This document shows, one piece after another, positions 36,602 through 49,011 of a stretch of DNA of 64,000 bases. Position numbers and translations under genes: made by a program. Within the stretch, counting starts at the first letter, position 1. Each line of letters opens with the position of its first letter. Source of the stretch: Forficula auricularia. Lineage: Eukaryota; Arthropoda; Insecta; Dermaptera; Forficulidae. The notes beneath the pieces were generated by a model. That model was not told where the DNA came from and did not search any database. It saw nothing but the letters and a program-made list of their open reading frames with translations. The stretch spans positions 96,888,958 through 96,952,957 of the forward strand of contig JALMQS010000099.1 of assembly GCA_024734495.1 (NCBI GenBank), read 5' to 3'.

Positions 36602-36966
36602 CAGTAGAATCCCGATAAATATTAAGAAAGTGCTAGTCCCTTGGAAAAATCTCGTTAATTCATGTAAAACAATGCATTTTAGGCCCGTCGGTATTTTTTC
36701 TTCTCCAAGATCGACAAAACGTCTCATATAATCGTATTTTTCCGCTGAATTAGAGTTTTGGGAAAATCTTGTTAATTTGTATAAAACCAATTCCCTAGGT
36801 ATAATGTATTTTTAAAATAAAATTAAAATAAATTTAAACTTTCATATATCGTATTTTAAATTTTTACCCTCGATATATCATAATCTCGATATAGCGAACA
36901 TGTCGATATATCGTATTTATTATTTGTCCCCTTGAAGATACGATACCATATATCGGGATTCTATTG
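36602..36966. mobile_element. TA-flanked MITE (Tc1/mariner or pogo type)
   Basis: Terminal repeats CAGTAGAATCCCGATAAAT and CAATAGAATCCCGATATAT (complement of the right end), flanked by TA on both sides. The interior is rich in gatatatcg motifs. No transposase. Confidence 0.85.
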
Positions 36967-37007
36967 TAAGTCATTAAAAATGATGCCCAACATATGAAAC
37001 ACATCTA

Positions 37008-37523
37008 CACTAAAGTGCAAAAAATTCGAGGCACCAATAAAAACTTTATTAAATAGTAAATAATTTTTAATTTTTTTACAACTAACCATACATTGTTGAA
37101 ATTATTGCTTATTGAAAGTGTACTTGCCACTTGTCGTTGACTTAGCCCTTGATTAATTAGGCACACAAATTTGAACTGCTTGTACTTGAGAAATATCCAT
37201 TTTGTATATTTTATCTTTTTATCAATGATGCTTAATTCAAAATTATTCATTTTATTGATATTTCAAATGGAATTTGATCTTTTATTAAAACTTTATTTAA
37301 ATGTAAAGTGATATTGAGAAAGTAGGATAATTTGTAATTGTATCTTTTAATTTAATTTTACTTATTTTTTTTTATAAAATTCAAAAATTATCAACAATAT
37401 TTATTGAATATGTTAGTTTAAGAGTTAATGGAACAAATTATATGAATATTTGTAAAAAATTTTAAAATAATTTGCTATTTAATCACGTTTTTATTTATTT
37501 ATCGATTTTTTTGCACCATAGTG
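37008..37523. mobile_element. deleted Tc1-like element keeping a helix-turn-helix fragment
   Basis: TA flanks; inverted ends CACTAAAGTGCAAAAAATTC and CACTATGGTGCAAAAAAATC. A minus-strand frame starting at 37250 reads FVCLINQGLSQRQVASTLSI, the pattern of the first DNA-binding helix-turn-helix of Tc1-family transposases, then runs into the terminal repeat. The catalytic DDE part is absent. Close relative at 45344-45849. Confidence 0.85.
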
Positions 37524-38264
37524 TATTATTGAGGTATAATATTGCATTTTGACAGAAAATTTGAATACGAGTTTTGAGTGAAAACATACAGGCCATATCT
37601 TTAGCCATTTTCCACTTTTCAATTCTATTTAAATAATTTTTTTTCTAAAAAGATAAATTTCATTTTAAATGTATTAATGTCAACAAATTAATTAACTCTT
37701 CTTTTTTTTTAGTTCTATTTGTAAAAATCATGATATTTTCCAGAGAGAGAAGGCTCGCGGGGCGGGGCGGGGGAGGTTCTCGGCTAATGTGTCTGGTGCG
37801 TGCAAAGAGCCGACGAGCGACATACGGGCAGCACTTGGAATAATTAAAAAATAAATAAATAAATAAATAAAACAAGTTGAAGAAATAAATAAGCTGTTAA
37901 CCTTTAAGAGTTTAATTGTTTGCATGTATATTCCCTATTATGCCGGTATAAATTACCAACCAGATGACATCGTCCTGGTTGTTTTTTTTTTAGACTCAAG
38001 CAAAGGTGGAAAAATACAAATTATTATTTATTAGTTTAACGTTTATTTTTTTCTTTAATTTGTTATCTAATCGATTTTTTTTTTTTATTCTCGATTAATA
38101 TGATATATGATGACATCTAAAGACAAGTTTAAAAAAAATAGTTTCAAAATTAGTGATTTATTTTTGAGAAATTGATTTTTTGAAACTTCATCTATAGAAT
38201 GATCAACATCCACGATAACGGAAAAGAAAATTTCCCAAAATTGTGATTTGTTTAAGTCGGGTTC

Positions 38265-38440
38265 ACCATTTTCTTGATGGGTTGATTTTCTTCAACAAAT
38301 CAGAAGGAATTTACTTCGGAAAATATAAACACATTTGTATATGTATTGGTATTTATTTGAGTCCAAAGACCAAACTCCTTCTGACTTTTTAAAGAAAATC
38401 AACCCATTAATAAAATGATGACTCCGACGTGGTGTTTTTG
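38265..38440. repeat. inverted repeat
   Basis: ttgatgggttgattttctt and tcagaagga pair with actccttctga and aaagaaaatcaacccattaa. Probably a decayed fold-back element. Confidence 0.65.
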
Positions 38441-39206
38441 TGCCGGGGTCACCATTTTGTCAAAGGAAGTGTAGTTTCACTGTAAAACTACACACCCTTT
38501 ACTTTATTAATTAATATCATGTTTCATCTAAAATCTACACCACTCTCTCTAAGCAAAAAAAACTAAAATAAAACTAAAGACTCTATTTACTGGTAAAGAT
38601 GCGATAAAGCATTGGGAACAGAAAATTTAGACATAAATAAAGTATAGTTATGCATGAAAATTTTTATTTCAGTATTTTAAAAATTAACGAATTCAATTTT
38701 TATATTATTAATTGAATTTTAATTTACCGTTTAATTATTATATTTTAATTAGATTTCTATTAAAATTTGATGCTAATTTCAGTCACGTTGTATGGTATAT
38801 GCACAAATCACGCCAGAATAACATATATATTTTAATTTCTCCTCTATTAATGAATGGATACAATAGAGAATCAAAAATTAATAAATATTTAATCAGTTTA
38901 GAAAACATTGAATCTATTTTTTTTTCACCAATCTGATTATTTAACGACAAATTTTTCGACATGGATGGTCAATTAAGCTTATATATTGGAACATTGATGA
39001 ATTTTTAATGGAAAACATTGAAGTGACCTCTCGGGGGGCGAATTTTACCCCCCCTAACCCTCCCCATCACGCAGATTTATTGACCGGACATGAGCCGCTA
39101 ATAACTGCACCATTGAAAATTACTTAGTGCGCTCGCTCGGCTAGCAAAGCCTGCCGGGCGGGCCGTTCATTCTGCCTGAATTCCGACAAAGCCAATAACC
39201 CAAGAA

Positions 39207-39263
39207 CATGAAGAGAAATAAATGAGGTTGCCCTCTACTTAATGCAAATAATCATACACCTAC
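39207..39263 (-). repeat. dispersed repeat A, copy A5
   Basis: Partial minus-strand copy (gagaaataaatgaggttgcc, ctacttaatgcaaata). Confidence 0.6.
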
Positions 39264-39291
39264 ATATAATGAATATGTTTATCCTAAACCT

Positions 39292-39484
39292 AATCTAAAT
39301 ATATAAATAAAAATGTACTGTTACGCTTAAGTGATACGTTGAGGAACTCCGAAAGTTCTTCACCGATTTCTTTGAAATTTTCACACAACATTCCATTCAA
39401 ATACACGACTGTTTTTATATATAGTGTTTTTATAGATATCACACCTGTGGCATAAAACGAGACGCTCCCCGCCAGGGCTAGGTA
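39292..39484 (-). mobile_element. M-family repeat, copy M2
   Basis: Inverted relative to M1 (57945-58410). The two share ctggcggggagcgtctc, gccacaggtgtgatatct, gaatggaatgttgt and cgtatcacttaagcgtaaca. No protein function recognised, although short frames read similarly in both. Confidence 0.7.
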
Positions 39485-39841
39485 ACTTAAAAATTGTATA
39501 TATTAATCATGTTTTTAATATATACCACTAGGGGTTCAACAAAAAGTCATAGAAAATTTGTTCTGGAATACAAAATTTGTCTATTTTTAAAACAAATAAC
39601 TGAATAAATTTTGAGATTTTTAAAACTTCAGAATTACTTACAATTCGAAAAATACAGAAAATAATAAACGACTTTCGAACTATTGTTGCAAATGAGCTGA
39701 AACTTGGCATACAAGCTTGGGTTAATATAATCAACTTGTCAGATTCAACGTTTTAGCCAAAAATTACCAATTCATTAAAATTATCGAATCTTGAAAAAGT
39801 GTTCATTTTATCGTACAATTGTTGAATTAGATTGCGATGTT

Positions 39842-40100
39842 ATAGGCTTAGGCTTAGGCTGTGAGCTGTGAGGAGCAGCCAAGTGAGAAGAAGGCAATCA
39901 TGAGGAAGGAGTGAGGGACGGGGGACGGGGACGGGGGGTCAGCCAATCAGCTTTCAGAGAAAGAGCAGCTGCCAATCAGCGGACTCTTCCGGCAACTCCT
40001 CTCGCTGGATGGACCACAGCTTCCGGACCACCCAAACAACTTGGCAAACCCAGAAACACCTGACTTCAAACACTCACAATTGCTCTCCGATTAACAATTT
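39842..40100. promoter_or_regulatory. G-quadruplex motif with paired CCAAT boxes
   Basis: Four G-runs separated by AC at 39915-39938 (3, 5, 4 and 6 Gs) form an ideal G-quadruplex motif on the plus strand. Two CCAATCAG boxes follow at 39943-39950 and 39972-39979, 29 bases apart, close to three helical turns. The block is GC-richer than its surroundings, begins with ttaggcttaggc and carries no repeat family I recognise. It looks like a promoter or enhancer core inside the exd intron. Confidence 0.4.
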
Positions 40101-41339
40101 ACGTCTAATAAAGACCATTTCACGAATTATTGGAAGCAAAAAATTCATATACCTTAAAGAAACTACCTAATATAGAAACTCAGAATATATTTATTATTTT
40201 ATTAATAATAATAATAATAATAATAATTACTATTCTGTGCGCACTAAATGAGTTAAACTGTTAGTTACTTCAATTTTTCCATCTGGCCAATATGGATATA
40301 TTACAATCACATACACATACAGTTGCATAAATGGAAATAATGGAATCCATAAATCCAATTAAATTTTCCCATCTTGTCAAATCGTCAAGTATTAATTGCT
40401 GATCAAGTAAGATTAGTAAATAAGTGTTTCAACCAAGATGCAAGTAAACCATTTATAATTATAATTAAAAAAGTTTATTTAATAAAAATAATTATATACA
40501 TATTTTAATATTGATTGTATCGAAGGAAAAAGTGAAACTTTTTCATGATTTGTTTGCTGTTTCGGTGAATTAAAAAACAAAATAGTTAATTTATTAAACG
40601 GGAATTCAAAATATACCTGTTCGACTTATTATTATTATATTTTTTACTATAAAAACAGATTAAAATCTCAAAAAAGATGATATTTTTTTGAATAATTTTG
40701 CCTTTTTTTAATGGGAAGATCTGGAGCTAGAAAAGCTAAAATATAATGAGTTCTCCATATTGGGAATATAAATATTTTAGCACAAGAACGAACTTTATAC
40801 GACTTTTTGATCTAAGTTATCGTCAATATCTGAAATACAGACACACACAAACAGATAAAAATCATGAATAAAAATGCTTTTCCAGACATATTTTAACACA
40901 ATGTGCAAAAAAATTTAATTTTTGAGGAAATTTAAAATTTAATAAAGGCGAAGCCTGCCTGCTGGGTGTACCGAGTAATCATTAGTGAGAATTGATATAG
41001 GTACTACTGTATTAATCAAATCGCTACTTTTTAGAGATATATATCCTTTGATGATGTTTTAGTCAACGTATTTAAAAAATATAGGTAGTTAAAATTCAAT
41101 TTTTTTCAAAGGTTACAGAATAGCATAGGTAAATAGAATTACGAAAATTGCTTAACCGTTAGTACCTATAGATACATATAATGAATGATGCAGATAAAAA
41201 AATAGCCCGAAAAATTGAACCCCAACGGGTACTATTTACGATAAAATTTCATTTTAAGTATATACCTAATAGTATTTATATATAAAATGTAAAGAGGGTT
41301 AATCATGCTATTGTCTAAAACTCTAAACTAAACAAAAGT

Positions 41340-41580
41340 GGCTGACTAATTAAAAGGAACAAGTGGAGGTGTTTTCGGTGTGGCCAAAGATGAGAGGATG
41401 CTAATTCTGAGTAAGAGAGCCAGGTGGGGGGGGGGAGGGGGGCTGACCCCGGTGGGTTCGTCACCGAGGGCAAAATGAACTACAAGACCAAGTTGGGCAA
41501 AAAGTTGCCAGGAACGGGACTCCCGGGACGCCATCAGAGCTGACAGCCACCCGGACTTCTATTTGTGGCTTTCTTCAAAC
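41340..41580. other. GC-rich segment with G-runs
   Basis: G-runs at 41425-41442, with G-quadruplex potential, within mixed non-repeat sequence. No coding support. Confidence 0.35.
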
Positions 41581-42294
41581 AACTTCTTTTTATTACTTAA
41601 TTTTTAAAATACAAAACTTTACCTACTCTACAAGCACACTGGTAATAGCCAACCCTTTTTCCTTCCCCTAATACTAATATGAACGTTCTCTCTTTTGCTA
41701 AGGCTTTTATAATTAATTCAATTTTCGATATTTATTATATTAAGTACCACCCGAATATTTTAATTTTAAATTCAGGTGAAAAGGTCAAGTTTTATTTGCA
41801 GACAGAATCAAATGAGATTGAAATAAATTTAACTTATTTTTTTTCCAACGTTTTGATCCGGTGTGCACAAAGTTTTGAACTTAATTGCATTGAAGTAGAC
41901 AATGAGTCTACTGCGGGAAAAATACATTTTTTTAATGTATTATTTTTCCAGCAGAAGAGACACTCCTTAATTTATAAAAATTCTGCTACTCTCGGCAAAA
42001 AGAAACATTCAATTTAACTTAATTGAAATTAAATATATTAATATACACGGGGTTCCTTCGTTGATCCTTTTAAACCCTGAAGAAGTAGTGACGATTGTCC
42101 GAATCGTCGAGTAATTTAAAAGGATAAAAATGTCGTTCAAATAAATTCTTTTATTGATAATTTGTGATTTTCATTAACCTTGAGCTGCAGTTGTATCAAT
42201 TTTGATTTAAGTACTACCACTCCGTCTTCAATAGAAAATACCTCTAATTAATTAAATTTTCTAATTTGAATATATAATAATAATTTGAGTGACT

Positions 42295-42454
42295 GACTTT
42301 TCAAAAGGCTGAAGAAGGAGGGAATAGCCTCCGAAACGTCGGTTTTGAATAAAAATAAAAAGATAGTATAAATTATCTTCTTTTTTTGGACTGCCTCATC
42401 AAAATATCCACTCAACTTCACTTATAAGTCCGTCTCCAAAAATTACTCCAATCT
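42295..42454 (+). mobile_element. hairpin-plus-tail element, family C copy C3
   Basis: Exact 12-bp duplication TATAATAATAAT (42283-42294, 42455-42466) inside H4. Only one ribozyme arm is left (5'-truncated), with ggactgcctcatcaaaat and the tail cttataagtccgtctcc. This supports 5' truncation with a constant 3' tail. Confidence 0.85.
42301..42350 (+). ncRNA. hammerhead ribozyme in C3
   Basis: CTGAAGA (42309-42315), an extra A, stem II GGAGG with CCTCC (perfect), CGAAACGTC (42332-42340). Stem I can pair CAAAA with TTTTG beyond a GG/GG internal loop. Confidence 0.8.
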
Positions 42455-43497
42455 TATAATAATAATATTTGTATTGTACATTTTAGTGTTTGAAATTTAA
42501 AAAAACAATTAATTGAAAAAGTTTAATTATGAAGGAAAAAACCTATCAAATTTAAGTTACCCGAAAATGAGACCCTCAAAGATCGATTCGTTGGCCTAAA
42601 AACCCCCTAGACCATGATTTATATCGAAATCGTTAGAGCCTTTTTCGAGAAACCGACTCTATATACCTATAGAATATAAGATAGTTAAATTAATTTTTCT
42701 AAATTAGCAGCATTTGTAACATTTTTAATGTAAATATGTTTTGAAAATTTAATTACACTTTGGTAATTTGATACAGTAATATGAATCCACTATATATAAA
42801 GTGATTACCAAACTTTGTAATTGAGATTCAAGGTGTAATTTATTTATCTATTAATAAGACGGAAAGATATAATTTAATTAATCAAACACATTTAAGGGAA
42901 AAATATTAAATCAACTTAAGGTAAAAGGTATTTTTTGAGTGAGTTTTGAAAGATTGAAGGATGTAAGATTTGGCTATTTTGGAAGTAGTTAATTTTATAT
43001 ACTTATATTTAAATTAGAAGAATCGTATAATTGGATTTTGACGCATTTCTAATAAATCTATTTTATTGAAATTTGCAGTTAAATTTGATTATTTTCAAGA
43101 AGTAAAACAAATAGGTAAACATATAGTTTCACGGTTTATTATAAAAGTCAAAGACTATTTAATATAGAAAATAATCTTTGAAATAAATGTTGCTGTATCT
43201 CACTCTACACTAATTGTGCAAAATAAAAAATAAATAAATAAATGCACTAAAAAGTATTAAATAGGCACTTTTAGCTTGAAATTTGATTAAAATAAAATCC
43301 TCACGCTTTTATTTTGACCAGGAGAGTGTAAAAATTTTCAGTTGCTTAAGAAAATTATTATTATTATCATTATTATTTTTACTTTTATTTAATTATTTTG
43401 AAATACAAAACGTGATTTTTAAATATTTTTTAAAAATTTTTTTGTTTTTATTTAATTAAAAAAAAAATATTTCCCATTTTAAAAATGAAAAAAAATA

Positions 43498-44240
43498 AAT
43501 TCACACGTTCTGATGTGGCCATCCACACTTGACTTTACCATACACTTCTGATTGAGTTATAAGGGCCTAGAATTTAATTTTTTGACCCCGCCTTCCCCCA
43601 TTTTGAGGGGTTTGTTTTTGCATTTTTAGGGCCAGTTGTATGTCGTTATGTTATGTCGTATTGTTGGTAAACTCTTTTTAAACGTTGACAAAGGGTAAAA
43701 CCTTAAAATTCCCCTTGTGCACGGTGGGATGGCCAATCAGATGAAAGTGTCTGTCATCTGATTGGCCATCCCATCGGGCACAAGGTGAATTGTAGGGCTT
43801 TACCCTTTCGCTTAGGCCGGTTGTATGTCGGTTGGTAAACCCTTTTAACCGTTGGCAAAGGGTAAATAGCTGGGATGGCCAATCAGATGAAAGTGCCTGC
43901 CAATCAGATGACAGGCACTTTCATCTGATTGCCCATCCCAGCCATTTACCCTTTGCCAACAGTTAAAAAGAGTTTACCAACCGACATACAACCGGCCCTT
44001 AGTGTTATAGGGGCTCAATGATTATGTTTACAAAATTTGGTTGAGTTTACTCAAATGGCCTAGATTTTTATTTTTAAATATTTTTGTTTAGGTTCATTTT
44101 ATAGTATACTTCATTTTTCTTGTTTTTTTTAGTTTGAAAATATTATAATTTTAAATTTTAACCCCCCCCCCCCCTTAATTTTGGGTCAAAACGATTACAA
44201 TACTTGACCATATCCTGTAGGCTGTATGGTAAAGTAAAAA
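43498..44240. mobile_element. L-family repeat, copy L2, interrupted
   Basis: Shares acttgactttaccatacac, aagggcctag and the end cgattacaatacttgaccat with L1. Interrupted at 43629-43998 by hairpin elements with a TTA duplication. Confidence 0.65.
43629..43998. mobile_element. tandem Harbinger-like hairpin MITEs
   Basis: Flanked by TTA on both sides (43626-43628, 43999-44001), with ends GGGCCAGTTGTATGTCG and ACCGGCCC. A second unit starts at 43815 (ggccggttgtatgtcgg) directly after another TTA. Each unit folds into a hairpin containing gatggccaatcagatgaaag. TTA duplications and GGGCC ends fit PIF/Harbinger. Confidence 0.75.
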
Positions 44241-45235
44241 AAAAGCAAACATTTTGAATATTTTAATATCCCAAATATAAAATAGTTTATTATATTATGA
44301 AAATAGAATAAAAATAATAAGATCGTATTTCATGCCGTTGGTTTTCCAATTTCTTTCTATATACTTGATAATATCTCAACTTAATTGATCGAAACTGATC
44401 CATTGGATAAAGATGACAAAGAAATAAAAATAAAAATAAAAAATAAAACAACCAAGAATCTTTGATTGGATCATCCATTCACGTTTTTTTTTTTAATCTT
44501 ATAACAATTTTTGATAGATTTATTTTTCAACTTTTTGAAAAATTCCCTCGTTTTGTCTCTTAAAAAAGTTATAAAATAAAGATTTTTTTTTAAATTTATT
44601 TATTATATATGGGCGCCATTTAAAAAAAAATAAATAAAAAAAAGATCTAATCTCAACAAGTTTTTTTGTCTTTTGTGGCGACTCGTAATCATCATCAACA
44701 TCACGTGGGCCCAAATATGGAAGGGACGGATAATTTGTTTCGGCTTTTAAGGAATTGAAGATTTCCAAGGATAGAAGAAAATATATATATATATATTTTA
44801 ATGCCATTTCCATATAGATAGTGGAAGAGATTTTTCGGATGAGTCGTCGAATTGCTTAACGATATATGAAAAGGCGAATTAGTATTAATGTTAATGTTAA
44901 TAACGACTTGTTTCGTTTTCAAAGAGCGAGAGAGAAATTAGAGAGGGGGTAAACACACTAGTATTGGCATATCAGGGCAATTTGTAAAATTAATATTAGG
45001 AGAATTACAATTGGACCATTTACAATTAAATTACATCTATTTATTATTAGTTGCATGCAACAGACGGATCAGAAATACAGACGAACAAATTTATTCAAAT
45101 TGAAAATAAACAGAGCAAATGGGCAGCTTGGAAAGGGAGAGGGGGTGGACTAACATATTTTATTAAAAAATTTAGTTTATAAATTATTATTTAAAATTTT
45201 TCTAAAATAAGTTCAAGTGGATCCGCATAATAAGT

Positions 45236-46089
45236 AAAGATATATTTTATGAGATATTAATTTACTATGATTTAGGTTTTCTAGGTCACCTGTTTCGCGT
45301 TAAAAATTAAAAAAATAAAAGAGGTAAATTTTTTCGATATATACACTGAAGTGCAAAAAAATCGACCCACCAATAAAAACTTTATTAAATAGTAAATCAT
45401 TTTTAATTTTTTTACAAGGAACCCATAAATTATTGAAATTATTGCTTATTACAAGTGTAATTGCTACTTGTTGTTGACTTATCCCTTGATTAATTAGGCA
45501 CACAATTTGAACTCCTTGAACTTCAGAAATATACATTTTGTATATTTTATTTTTCTATCAATGATGCTTAATTCAAAATTATTCATTTTATTGATATTTT
45601 AAATGGAATTTGATCTTTTATTAAAATTTTATTTAAATTAAAGTGATATTGAAAAAGTATGATAATTTGTAATTGTATCTTTTTAAATTAAATTTTAATT
45701 TCACTTATTTTTTTTATAAAATTCAAAAATTATCAACAAATTTATTGAATATGTTAGTTTAAGAGCTAATAGAACAAATTATATGAATATTTGTAAAAAT
45801 TTTAAAAATAATTTGCCATTTAATAAAGTTTTTTTTTTGCACCGTAGTATATATGTATTTCGGGCTATCAATCCATCATTTTCTGTAATTCCTGCAAATG
45901 GGTTGATAGCCCAAAATATATATATATTGAAAAAAATTTACCTCTTTTATTTGTTTAATTTTTAACGTGAAACAAGTGACCTAGAAAACCTAACTCATAG
46001 TAAATTAATATCTCATAAAATATTTATTTATTTTTATCTTTATTAAAGATGTTTCACCTTGCACCAACACGACAATCTTTACTAATTAT
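45236..46089 (+). mobile_element. hairpin-plus-tail element, family E copy E4, with nested Tc1-like element
   Basis: Flanks GCATAATAAGT and GCATAATGAGT (10 of 11). The arms are diverged E arms. The right-only tail aagatgtttcaccttgcacc, aacacgacaatctttactaa is retained. The Tc1-like insertion accounts for about 508 bases. Confidence 0.8.
45344..45849. mobile_element. deleted Tc1-like element, second copy
   Basis: Flanked by TA; ends cactgaagtgcaaaaaaatc and ttgcaccgtagta. Almost collinear with 37008-37523. The minus strand again reads VCLINQGISQQQVAITLVIS. Confidence 0.85.
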
Positions 46090-46459
46090 GCATAATGAGT
46101 GTTTCGTATAACTTTATTTTTCAAAATATTTGTAATATAATTTTTAATTGAAGATGAAAATGAAAAAAAATTGGTTGATAATTTAATGTTAAACTGACAA
46201 AAATCACCTAAAGATGTCCAATTCTGTTCGAGTGATCTAGTGTCTATTGAAAAATAAATATATATTTAAAAAATCGAGTCTAATTAAATACGGGATACCT
46301 ACGTTGCGTCGCAGCCAAATTTAAATTTTTTTGACCCTTAGAAAAATTCCACCCTTGGCAAAATAATAATTAGATTCGAAATTTTAAGACAATTTAATAC
46401 AAAATAAACATATACATAAAAATGTAGGTACCTATCTCTCGTATATAAATATATCCTGT

Positions 46460-48070
46460 ATATGTTAGGGACTATAGTTTCAAAGGTTTAATCTTAATCA
46501 TCAGTCTTTTTAATTAATTAAATAAACTAAAGGATTTAAATTTCATCATTTTTTTTTTATAATCGAAATTTTGTATATTATTAGTTTTAATAAATTTCAA
46601 CTTTTAAATTGAAAATAATGAAATTTATCAAATGAATCAACCATAACCTCACTTATGTAATCTGTCAACATGGCGGACCTTTAATAAAATATTTGTGATC
46701 ATTGGTTAGTTATTCATAAAGATTATATTGAGAGATCTAAAATGAGCAATAAATATTGAACAATTTTTAAAAAAATCAGTAAATTTTGCTGCATCCCTAT
46801 GCTGTATGTTTTTATATAACTTCTCTTTGCTAACGTATATTTTTTGGTCATGGTTTTTAGCCTCAACCCTTCTTCACGATTTATATAAACACCTTCACGC
46901 TGAATATCCTTCCTCAGGATCACACCACTCATAAAAATATTAAAAACATGATTCCATGTGTAGCTTTAATATGTATATATTTTTTACCCCTATTTCTCGT
47001 CTGTTTATTCATCCCCTTCGCCACCTTGGAAAAAACTACCCCCACAATGATATTAAAATAAAAACCCAAAAAATACGGCGTTGCTTTAATGCTCTGTTGC
47101 AGCCCCGTCGTGGGATTAAGCATCTATCTAGCATATGCAAATGCTTGTGCTTGTTTTAACATTGGCTTTAGCCTAAATGAGCGAGCGAACCGTTAATAGA
47201 TTGAACTCTTGAAATGCTAATAGCCTTGAGGGAGAGAGAGAGATACGAGTCCATATTCCGGCCAGGATTTCGAGGGTGGGATTTATTCAAGAGGGTGGAC
47301 AAAGATAGCACACAGGATATCATTATGGACAAACAAAACAACAAGCTAACAACAAAATAAACGATTTATACGAGCTTGGAATTTGTTTCTCGAACAAAAA
47401 AAAGTTCATTTCATTTTTTGTTTTTATCCGATAGACGTCGCATAATATAAGGGAGTTTGTGAGGGGATGCCTGGGTAATATATAATATTTTTAATAAAAA
47501 AGAGGATAAGTGCGATTGGAAATTGTTATTTAACCACAATTTTAATAAGCTTTAATTGATTGAACATCAATTATTGCATAGGGTTATTCAAAAGATACAA
47601 AATCGCAATTTAAGTATATTAAAGTAATAATAGATTTCTAAAATATTTAATTTATTATAATTTATTTGAAAAGAATTTGTTATAGAGCAGCAGAGTTGTT
47701 GATTCATAAAGAGAAATCAATGATGTTGCCCTCTGCTTGATACAAATAAACATATAGTATACATAAGTATATCTAATATAAATATGTAGGTATTTATATA
47801 AATAATATATGGAGTATTTGTTAGAGACTATAGCTTCGAAGGTTTGACTTTCACCATCAGTTTTATATAAAGTTGTTAATATAAATTTAATTTTTTAATA
47901 CTCAAAATTTTTTATTTATATCAAATAAGTTTCAAAGAGTGTTAAATTTTTAATGAATAACTAACCATTTTGTCCGCCATCTTGACAGATTACAAAAGCA
48001 AGGTTATGTTTTTTCATTTGACGAGTTTCCTTCTTCTTATTAATTAACAAAGAAACTCTCCAACTAATCT
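46460..48070. repeat. two G-family elements with oppositely oriented right ends
   Basis: G2 starts gggactatagtttcaaaggt (46469) and includes gtaatctgtcaacatggcgg (near 46660). G3 starts agagactatagcttcgaagg (47824) and has the same block inverted (tccgccatcttgacagatta near 47970). Copy A6 lies between. 46730-47690 is otherwise mixed sequence without a gene. Confidence 0.6.
47691..47765 (-). repeat. dispersed repeat A, copy A6
   Basis: Minus-strand copy: gcagagttgttgattcataa, gttgccctctgcttgat, acaaataaacatatag. Confidence 0.8.
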
Positions 48071-48289
48071 AAAAGGTTAAAATTTAATAAATCTAATTAA
48101 AATATCTCTCATTTTCGATAAGCGATAGAAAATATCACCCCCCCCTCTTTTTTACTTCCTTTTCATGTTTTCTAAGTTGAAATCGTTTAAAAAGTTTTCA
48201 GGAAGAATGAATGAAAATATTCGTAAACGCGTTTCCTCCTTTTCTTTTTAATTATTTGTCCGTCAAATTTTGACAGCTATTGGGGCCAA

Positions 48290-48980
48290 TTTTAATCTCA
48301 CCTTTACGCTTGTGTAATATTTAGTAATATCACCCCCATCCTGGTCACGAAACTCGCACAAACACCATAAACAGACGATATTTATAAACCACCCTTCTCC
48401 CGGACGGGGAACAAGCACCAGGCACAGTGGATAATAAGAATTACAAAGTTACAAAGTAAAAGGTGTGTGGAATATACAAGTACTCCTCGATGCTTGGCGC
48501 TGAAGAGGGGGTGAGTTTTAACTCCTACGGGCCTCGCAAAATCTAATTACTGCGCTTCATTAAATTTACATGTATTTTCATATTAGAAATTACCCGAGTG
48601 TCTTATTTCCTCACGTCAGCCAAGTCTAGCGATGTTATTATATTAATTCAGCCGGGGGGTGACGGGGCAAGGGGTATAGAAAGAGAAGTGGCTAGAGTGG
48701 AGGGAAAATATAATTTTTTATATATATAAAACTTGCAAGCAAGTAGAAAACCATTTTCCAGGACATCGATTCTACTTAGAGTTTAGGAAAAGTTGTTGCG
48801 CAACTGGTGCATATTGTATATACCCCCTTGGGGGGAGAGTTACGAAATGGGGGATGTTTTCACCACCTCCTTGTAAACAACAGCAGCCCAACGTTAGAAA
48901 ATTAATAATCCACTCGGTTACATCTTGAACTATTTTTCGCTTGCCGATGCCGACATTTAATTAAAATTGGAGCTGCGCAT

Positions 48981-49011
<31 letters not shown>

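Larger units (their letters stand above)
41680..42690 (+). mobile_element. H-family element, copy H4 (long form), with nested C3
   Basis: Carries tgtgcacaaagttttgaact, a decayed hammerhead (CTGAAGA at 42073, GAAT in place of GAAA, stem I CTTTTAAA with TTTAAAAG), ttcaatagaaaatacctc and accccctagaccatgattt. A fragment of repeat A (41949-42016) and element C3 are embedded. Confidence 0.65.

Noticed and set aside
37005..37250. Independent 81-codon gene
   Set aside because: It lies inside a TA-flanked element, its end runs through the terminal repeat, and a near copy exists at 45344-45849. It is a transposase remnant.
39842..39858. Telomere-like TTAGGC repeats
   Set aside because: Only about three units, in the middle of an intron. 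Insect telomeres are usually TTAGG.
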